Of a DNA stretch of 45,857 nucleotides, positions 40,445 through 45,857 are shown piece after piece. The DNA lies in contig JACQXM010000052.1 of NCBI GenBank assembly GCA_016208685.1, positions 1 to 45,857 of the forward strand, written 5' to 3'. Origin of the DNA: Planctomycetota bacterium (GTDB lineage: Bacteria; Planctomycetota; Phycisphaerae; UBA1845). The notes below the pieces were generated by a model that was not told where the DNA came from, did not search any database, and saw only the letters and a list, made by a program, of their open reading frames with translations. Position 1 is the stretch's first letter. Each line of letters begins with the position of its first letter. A program made the translations under genes and the position numbers.

Positions 40445-41760
40445 GGTTGGGCTCCCCGAGCGGTGGTGGCCACGGCGCGGGCCGGGGCGGCGCGGCCCAG
40501 CGCCCGGGCGGCGATGTCGCGGCGGAAGCAGGCGTTGTCAAAGTGGATGGCTTCCACCGCTGCATAGGCGCGGCGCTGCGCCGCGGCGAGGTCGTCGCCG
40601 GCCGCGGTCACGCCCAGCACGCGTCCGCCGGCAGTCACCGTGAGGTGCTCGAGCTGCCGCGTTCCGGCGTGGAACACGAAAACGTCCTCCATGGCGGCGG
40701 CTCGATCCAACCCCTCGATGACCTTGCCGCTCTCGTGCGCGTCGGGGTACCCCCGCGAGGCCATCACCACACAAACGGCGGGTTGCGCCCGCCAGCGGAC
40801 CACTGCGTCCGCCAGCCGCCCGTCCACGACGGCGCTGAGCAGCTCAAACAGGTCGGACTCCAGCCGAAAGAGGATCGCCTGAGTCTCAGGATCGCCGAAG
40901 CGGCAGTTGAACTCCAGCACCTTCGGCCCCGCGGGCGTCACCATCAGCCCCGCGTACAGCACGCCCCCGTAAGGCGCGCCATCGATGCGGAGCGCGTCGA
41001 CGATGGGCACCAGAATCTCGCGCTCCACCCGCGCCATAAGCTCCGGCGTAGCCAGCGGCGCCGGGCTGTACGCCCCCATGCCGCCGGTGTTGGCCCCGCA
41101 GTCCCCGTCACCGATCCGCTTGTGGTCCTGCGCTGTTTCCAGAACGTAAATGGTGTTGCCGTCGACCAGGGCGAGCACCGAGAGCTCCTCGCCCTTAAGA
41201 AGATCCTCGACGACGACTTGATCGCCGGCGACCCCGAAAACGCGCTGCAACATGATCTGTTCCAGGGCGATCAGCGCGTCGGCGGGATCGGGGCAAACGA
41301 ATACGCCCTTTCCCGCCGCCAGCCCCGCGGCCTTGACCACCAGACCGGTTTCGCGCGTGGCAATGTACTCGCGGGCATCGCCGTAGCGTTCAAAGCAGCG
41401 GCCCTCGGCGGTCGGCACATGGGCTACCTTCATCAGCCGCTTGGCGTACGTCTTGTCGCCTTCGATGCGCGCCGCGGCGGCCGTGGGGCCGAAGATACGC
41501 AGGCCGGCAGCACGGAAGCGGTCCACGATGCCGGCGCAAAGCGGCGCCTCCGGGCCCACGACCGTCAGCGCGATGTTCTGTGCGCAGGCGAATTCCAGCA
41601 GCCGGGCGTGCTCGTCGACGCCGATCGCGACATTCTCGGCAAGCTGTGCCGTGCCGGCGTTGCCCGGCGCGCAGTAGACGCGCTCCAGGCGCGGGGACGC
41701 CGCCAGCCCGCGCACCAAGGCATGCTCCCGCCCTCCGCTGCCGATCACCAACACGCGCAT
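40441..41760 (-). CDS. purD: Phosphoribosylamine-glycine ligase PurD
   Basis: 439 residues from the ATG at 41760 (the family start MRVLVIGSGGREHAL); the 53 codons upstream in frame are dismissed. It catalyses the second step of purine synthesis, ATP-dependent joining of glycine to phosphoribosylamine. ATP-grasp features: GPEAPLCAGIVDRF, a VVKAAGLAAGKGVFV glycine-rich loop, HKRIGDGDCGANTGGMGAYSP, and EFNCRFGDPETQAIL for metal and ATP binding. All key residues are present and the length is normal. It is unusual only in its coupling to a receiver-domain gene downstream. The C-terminal 20 residues are Ala/Arg-rich and probably not structured. Confidence 0.97.
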   Translation of the reverse strand: MRVLVIGSGGREHALVRGLAASPRLERVYCAPGNAGTAQLAENVAIGVDEHARLLEFACAQNIALTVVGPEAPLCAGIVDRFRAAGLRIFGPTAAAARIEGDKTYAKRLMKVAHVPTAEGRCFERYGDAREYIATRETGLVVKAAGLAAGKGVFVCPDPADALIALEQIMLQRVFGVAGDQVVVEDLLKGEELSVLALVDGNTIYVLETAQDHKRIGDGDCGANTGGMGAYSPAPLATPELMARVEREILVPIVDALRIDGAPYGGVLYAGLMVTPAGPKVLEFNCRFGDPETQAILFRLESDLFELLSAVVDGRLADAVVRWRAQPAVCVVMASRGYPDAHESGKVIEGLDRAAAMEDVFVFHAGTRQLEHLTVTAGGRVLGVTAAGDDLAAAQRRAYAAVEAIHFDNACFRRDIAARALGRAAPARAVATTARGAQP

Positions 41761-42294
41761 GCGATACTTGTAGCGGAAAAAGACGGCGGCCCATAGAGCA
41801 GGAGGGATCGCGGGCTCGCTGCCTCCGCCGCCGTCGCCCCGCCCGAGCCGCCCATCGCTCAGGCGCGAAGGCGCGCCGCGCCGGTGATAGCACCTGACTT
41901 CCTGCCGGCTTGCCCCCACGTCCCCCGCACGCTAAACACCTACGCGACTGGCGGCCGAGGGTTGCTGGACGGTTACTCCAGGGCCAGCGCACTGATGCGG
42001 TGGATCGCTGGAGGTTACGGGTGCTGTCCATAAGTTGGGATTGGCGGCTCAGGCTTCCCTGGTCCGCCGGTTAGAGCGTATGTCCCGAGTTCCTACGATT
42101 CGCGGGTAGAGACGGCCCCTGGCGGGCGCCGGATCCGCCGGACCCCAACTGCGGGTGCGGTTGATTCGCCACCCTATCGCACCAACCGGTCCGATGCCGT
42201 CGAGTGCCCAAGGTGGCCGGTCGCCGCGCCGGGCACAGGAAAACACACCAACGCGCTGAGCCAGAGCGGGCGCCGGTGCGAGCGAGGTCGATCG
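41761..42294 (+). other. 534-base divergent gap
   Basis: Lies between purD (minus) and coaB (plus), so it should contain both promoters. I see no strong -35/-10 pair on either strand. A weak D-arm-like string near 42070 was examined for a tRNA and rejected. No ORF is supported. Confidence 0.4.
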
Positions 42295-42945
42295 ATGCAA
42301 CTACTGGTGACCGCCGGTCCGACTCGTGAGTACCTCGACACGGTGCGCTACCTTTCCAACGCCTCGAGCGGGCGCATGGGGTACGCCATCGCCGCGGAGG
42401 CGGCACGGCGCGGACACAAGGTGACGCTGGTATCCGGCCCGGTCGAGCTGCCTGACCCCGCGGGCGTGGACGTGGTTCGCGTTGTCTCGGCGCATGCCAT
42501 GTTGCGCGCCGCCGTTGCCCTGTTCGAGGAATGTCGAGCGGCGATCATGGCCGCCGCGGTTGCGGACTACCGCCCGGCGACGCGCCGCGATCAGAAAATG
42601 AAGAAACGCCGGCGCTCCATGTCCATCCAACTGGTGCCCACGGAAGACATCTGTGCCCACCTGGGCCGCGATAAGGGCAACCGCATCGTGGTGGGCTTCG
42701 CCATGGAGGACCACGACCACCACGAGCACGCCATGGAGAAGCTGCGCCGCAAGCACTGCGACGCCATCGTGCTGAACGGACCGGGAAACGTGGGCGGCGA
42801 GTCCGGCGAAATCGAGATCTTCCGTGATGACATCGGTTGGCAGCCGGCGCGCAGCGGCACCAAGGCGCAGCTCGCAGGCGCGGTCGTGGATCTCGTGGAA
42901 GACTTGATTGCGACTGGCCGGCGCGACGCCGGAATCCCGTTTTGA
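42295..42945 (+). CDS. coaB: Stand-alone phosphopantothenate-cysteine ligase (CoaB half of CoaBC)
   Basis: 216 residues. It joins cysteine to 4'-phosphopantothenate using CTP, the step before decarboxylation in coenzyme A synthesis. Landmarks: LLVTAGPTREYLDTVRYL, SNASSGRMGYAIAAEA (CoaB dimer and CTP region), AAAVADYRPA followed by KMKK with the catalytic-type Lys, PTEDICAHL, and VVGFAMEDHD at the position of the family 'GFAAET' stretch. In most bacteria CoaB is fused behind a CoaC flavoprotein; here no CoaC half exists in the gene or next to it, so coaC must be encoded elsewhere. A GAGGT ribosome site lies seven bases upstream of the ATG. Confidence 0.92.
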   Translation: MQLLVTAGPTREYLDTVRYLSNASSGRMGYAIAAEAARRGHKVTLVSGPVELPDPAGVDVVRVVSAHAMLRAAVALFEECRAAIMAAAVADYRPATRRDQKMKKRRRSMSIQLVPTEDICAHLGRDKGNRIVVGFAMEDHDHHEHAMEKLRRKHCDAIVLNGPGNVGGESGEIEIFRDDIGWQPARSGTKAQLAGAVVDLVEDLIATGRRDAGIPF

Positions 42946-43498
42946 GGACCTGGGTGCCGGCTCCCGCCCGGCCGCGGTGGCGCCGCCCGGCGATCGCGTG
43001 GGTAGCTCCGCGCGGACTCCGTCGTCGTTCGGTAGTGGAGGCCGCGGACGGGCGTGGGCCGAGCGATCGGACGGCGGGCTCGACGTGATTCGGGCCCGGG
43101 CCGGGTAATGCACGGCGCGAGCCACCGGGCGGGTGCTCCGTGCCACCGGCGAACCCTCATCTGACGGCCCTTAGGCGCGCGTTCGGGCGATCGTTGACCG
43201 TCCGGCGATGGTCGGCGGCAGCAACAGCGACCCGGGGCGGCTTGTCGTTCCGTAATCTACGTATTTACATATGGTTATGCTGAACTTCCCGCATCTCGTG
43301 GTTTGCGGCCGCGCGGCGTTGCCGGTGGGCCGATGACGAAGGCTGGCAGCGCATTTCTGCTGGACAAAAGTTCAAGAACCGTGCGCCGATGGTCCGATTA
43401 GCTAGGGAACGTCCCAGGATGGGGCAAGGTGCGGGCGTTGCGCTGTTTGCATCGAGTTGAGCCGGCCGTGGCGCGGAAGAAATCTTTGGAAATGGCTG
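42946..43498 (+). other. 553-base gap without a supported gene
   Basis: GC-rich first half, with a more AT-rich island at 43252-43290 (TCTACGTATTTACATATGG). Open frames on both strands are short or antisense to the surface-protein gene and lack ribosome sites. Nothing else is recognised. Confidence 0.4.
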
Positions 43499-43526
43499 TT
43501 GACTTGACTTGGCCAACTCCTACAAT
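43499..43526 (+). promoter_or_regulatory. Sigma-70-like promoter of the giant surface-protein gene
   Basis: TTGACT (43499-43504, five of six) and TACAAT (43521-43526, five of six), 16 bp apart. The transcript would have a leader of about 355 bases before the ATG at 43886. Confidence 0.6.
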
Positions 43527-43532
43527 TCGCCC

Positions 43533-43885
43533 GCTGAAGACAACGGACTTGGCCCTTCCCGGCGCGAAGAGGAAGGCCGTCAGGTCGCGGGTGCCGTAGG
43601 AGGCCGTCACGCGTGCGGATTGGCGCGTTTCCGCAGCGGACGACAGCCGCCAACTCAATACGGTGCTGGAGCATTCGGATATCGTCGGCATGGCCGCCTG
43701 CGGTCTGCCGTCGGTAGATCAGAATTGTTGGGTTTACGAACGATCCGTGACGGTCGAAAGCCCGCTTTGCCGCTCTTGGCCCGGCGGATGCGGACCGTTG
43801 CGCATCGCCGCTTTCGTATACCGTTTTTGAAAACGAGCGTGGAACAAGGGACACGCCACAGTCTTTTAACTGGAGGTCAAAACTG
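43533..43885 (+). promoter_or_regulatory. Long 5' leader with hairpins
   Basis: No ORF with a ribosome site. Hairpins: TGCGGA/TCCGCA near 43615-43636; GGCG-g-ATGCG (43783-43792) with CGCATCGCC (43801-43809); CGTTT (43822-43826) with AAACG (43831-43835). The coding region's own ribosome site, GGAGG, is at 43872-43876. It may be a regulatory leader, but I recognise no riboswitch class. Confidence 0.45.
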
Positions 43886-45857
43886 ATGTTAGGATCAATT
43901 CGGTGTGAGGACACGAGGCTTCGCACGTCGGTGCGCGGCGTGTCGCGCTGGGGCACGCTCTGTGGCGTGTTCGCGGTGTTGTTCATGGGCTTGGGCCTGC
44001 AGTGCCCGGGCGGCGGGCAGGTGGTTGTACCCTGCGACGCTGACGCGGACTGCGCCAACGCCAACTTCTGCGACGGTGCGGAAACGTGCACCAACGGCGT
44101 GTGCACCGACGGCGCTGCGCCGTGCGCCGAGGGCCTGGTTTGCAACGAGGACGCCGACCGCTGCGACTGCGACGGCGACGATGACTGCGATAACGGCAAC
44201 TTCTGCGACGGTGCGGAAGTCTGCACCGCCGGCGTTTGCGGCGATGGGGCCGACCCCTGCACGGGCAACACCCCGATCTGCAATGAGGACGACGACACCT
44301 GCGCCGGCTGCGCGGCCGACGCAGATTGCGACGACGGCGCGTTCTGCAACGGCGCCGAGACGTGCACCGACGGTGCTTGCGTCGCCGGCACGGCCCCCTG
44401 CACCGACACGCAGGTCTGCGATGAGACCAACGACGTCTGCAATACCCCCTGCGATGACGCGGGCGATTGCGACGATGGCAACCTGTGCACGACGGATGCC
44501 TGCGTAAACGGCACCTGCGAGAGCACGCCGGTTGACTGTCCGGATGACGGCACCTTCTGCAACGGTACCGAGTCTTGCGATGCGACGACCGGCGCCTGCG
44601 TCTCCAGCGGCGATCCCTGTGCGGCCACGCCGGACACGCCGACCTGTAACGAGGACACCGATGCCTGCGAGGCGGCGCCGTTGTGCACCACCGACGCGGA
44701 TTGCGATGACGGCGCGTTCTGCAACGGTATCGAGACCTGTGATACCACGACCGGCGACTGCGTGGCCGGCACGCGTCCGTGCGACGATGACAACGGCTTG
44801 GGCTGCCCGGACGACACCAACGGCAGCACCGCGACCGAGTCGTGCAGCGAAGGCGACACCGCCGCCGTTTGCACGCCCTGCCCGAGTGATACGTTGGACT
44901 TCACGCTGGCGCAGGACAACCTGACCGGCACGACGGGCGATGACACCTTCAGCGCTCCGCTGCTGTTCAACCCCGGCAACGGCGCGCAGATCGCCTCGCT
45001 CCAGACCGGCGACAGCGCCAACGGCCTGGCCGGCGCGGACGCCCTGAATGCCACGTTCGCGGATGCCGGCGGCGGTTCCACCGTCGTCCCCACCGCCCTG
45101 GCGGGTATCGAGTCGATCAACATCACCTACTTCGGCGGTAACACCGGCGACGGTAACGTGCTCACGTTCAACGCCACCAACGTCAGCGGCGTGGACACCA
45201 TTACATCCGTCAGCAGCACCGACGATGTGACGATCACCGGCTTGCAGGAAACCACCAACTTCGGCATGACCGGCACCAACGATGCCAACGTCGATATGTC
45301 GCTGACCTTCGCCCTGGCGGCGACGACCAGCGGCTCGACCGACGCCATCAGCTTCACCGTGGGCTCCACGGTGGGCACGGCCACCATCAACATTCCGGGT
45401 GCCGCGGGCAACAACGGCTTTGAGACCATCAACATCGCCAGCTCGGGCAGTGCGGCGAACACCATCACCGCCATCGCCCACGCGGCGACCAGCTTGGCCA
45501 CCGCGGCCTTCACCGGCGCTCAGAACCTGACGCTCAACACCCTGCCCAACTCGGTGCGGACGGTCAACGGATCGGCCATGACCGGCGGGCTGACCCTGGG
45601 TGCGGGCACGGCGGCGGGCGCCTACGTGCAGTTCAACACCGCCAACCTGATCTCGGTCAGCGGTGGTTCGGGCAATGACACCATCATCCTGAACAACACC
45701 TTGGATTCCAACGACTTCACCGCCGGCACCCTCGATCTGGGCACGGGTACGGACGTGGTGCAGGCCACCTTCGCGGCGGACTTCCTCTCCGCGTCGCCCT
45801 TCCGCAACGTCGAAGAGGCGCGGGTCAACGCCACCGGCGCCGCCACGGTGAACTTCA
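43886..45857 (+). CDS. Giant surface protein, Cys-rich repeats plus S-layer-like beta repeats (3' end outside window)
   Basis: The frame is open from the ATG at 43886 to the window end (657 codons, no stop). GGAGG precedes the start by nine bases. A signal peptide with a hydrophobic core (CGVFAVLFMGLGLQC) covers about 18-40. Residues 50-330 hold about six Cys-rich repeats of near 30-45 residues with the pattern D-x-D-C-D-x-G-x-F-C-x-G-x-E-x-C-x(4-7)-C-x(5-8)-C, for example DCDDGAFCNGAETC; they are rich in Asp and may bind calcium. From about residue 335 the character changes to Thr/Asn/Gly-rich beta sequence (FTLAQDNLTGTTGDDTF, GSTVGTATINIPGAAG, SGGSGNDTIILNN) that resembles RsaA-type S-layer and RTX-like beta-strand-repeat proteins. 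Probably a secreted surface-layer or adhesion protein. The C-terminal anchor and the true length are unknown. Confidence 0.88.
   Translation, partial: MLGSIRCEDTRLRTSVRGVSRWGTLCGVFAVLFMGLGLQCPGGGQVVVPCDADADCANANFCDGAETCTNGVCTDGAAPCAEGLVCNEDADRCDCDGDDDCDNGNFCDGAEVCTAGVCGDGADPCTGNTPICNEDDDTCAGCAADADCDDGAFCNGAETCTDGACVAGTAPCTDTQVCDETNDVCNTPCDDAGDCDDGNLCTTDACVNGTCESTPVDCPDDGTFCNGTESCDATTGACVSSGDPCAATPDTPTCNEDTDACEAAPLCTTDADCDDGAFCNGIETCDTTTGDCVAGTRPCDDDNGLGCPDDTNGSTATESCSEGDTAAVCTPCPSDTLDFTLAQDNLTGTTGDDTFSAPLLFNPGNGAQIASLQTGDSANGLAGADALNATFADAGGGSTVVPTALAGIESINITYFGGNTGDGNVLTFNATNVSGVDTITSVSSTDDVTITGLQETTNFGMTGTNDANVDMSLTFALAATTSGSTDAISFTVGSTVGTATINIPGAAGNNGFETINIASSGSAANTITAIAHAATSLATAAFTGAQNLTLNTLPNSVRTVNGSAMTGGLTLGAGTAAGAYVQFNTANLISVSGGSGNDTIILNNTLDSNDFTAGTLDLGTGTDVVQATFAADFLSASPFRNVEEARVNATGAATVNF

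Noticed and set aside
42058..42170. A GGTTAGAGCG string followed by an ACGATTCGCGGG string, resembling D- and T-arms of a tRNA
   Set aside because: No acceptor stem pairs, no anticodon arm forms at the right spacing, and the T-loop consensus is absent.
43509..43886. 125-codon plus-strand open frame before the surface-protein gene
   Set aside because: Arg/Gly-rich text without domain or ribosome site; it is more likely part of the untranslated leader.
43402..45126. Long minus-strand open frame opposite the surface-protein gene, rich in Ser, Gln, Pro and Val
   Set aside because: Its repetitive look mirrors the repeats of the plus-strand gene, which has a ribosome site, a signal peptide and ordered Cys spacing.

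Overview
The window looks like a chromosome segment of a GC-rich member of the Planctomycetota, probably an uncultured lineage near the Phycisphaerae. This is an inference from three things: exported proteins with PEP-CTERM and IPTL-CTERM tails, a zinc-ribbon/PEGA membrane protein inserted in the nusA-infB operon, and Cys-rich surface proteins. No rRNA, tRNA or CRISPR array was found.

Layout. 1-3.2 kb is accessory: a transposase N-terminus cut by the window edge, two PEP-CTERM genes (one an in-frame fusion of two exported proteins) and the broken 3' end of an IPTL-CTERM gene. 3.4-8.1 kb holds a DoxX-like membrane protein overlapping a secreted hydrolase-like protein, an FHA-GAF-SpoIIE phosphatase and tryptophan 2,3-dioxygenase. 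8.3-15.6 kb is a transcription/translation operon: a near-perfect sigma-70 promoter, a roughly 275-nt highly foldable leader RNA ending in an intrinsic terminator, then nusA, infB, a zinc-ribbon/PEGA membrane protein, a ylxP-like gene, rbfA and a HhH-GPD protein. 15.7-22.7 kb has a 1202-residue TPR protein, a YebC-family gene, thyX and a class III aminotransferase.

22.8-33.5 kb holds larE and a large secreted protein on the minus strand, a small Fis-type HTH gene coupled to a solitary DNA methyltransferase, polA, a tiny Tyr/Asp-rich exported protein, rex, a solitary groES, a BtpA-family gene and a small TPR protein. 33.7-37.1 kb holds rplU and two clusters of palindromic intergenic repeats on either side of an IPTL-CTERM gene. 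37.1-45.9 kb holds a LarA-family gene behind a PQQ-type beta-propeller gene, a receiver-domain protein coupled to purD, a stand-alone coaB, and the start of a giant surface protein that runs off the end.

How the parts fit. nusA, infB, ylxP and rbfA form the common transcription-termination, initiation and 30S-maturation cluster. The terminator in front of nusA suggests attenuation by NusA or another signal. LarE supplies sulfur for the nickel-pincer cofactor that a LarA-type enzyme needs, so the two genes 14 kb apart may belong to one pathway although larB and larC are not in view. The most promising undescribed element is the structured RNA at 8371-8645.
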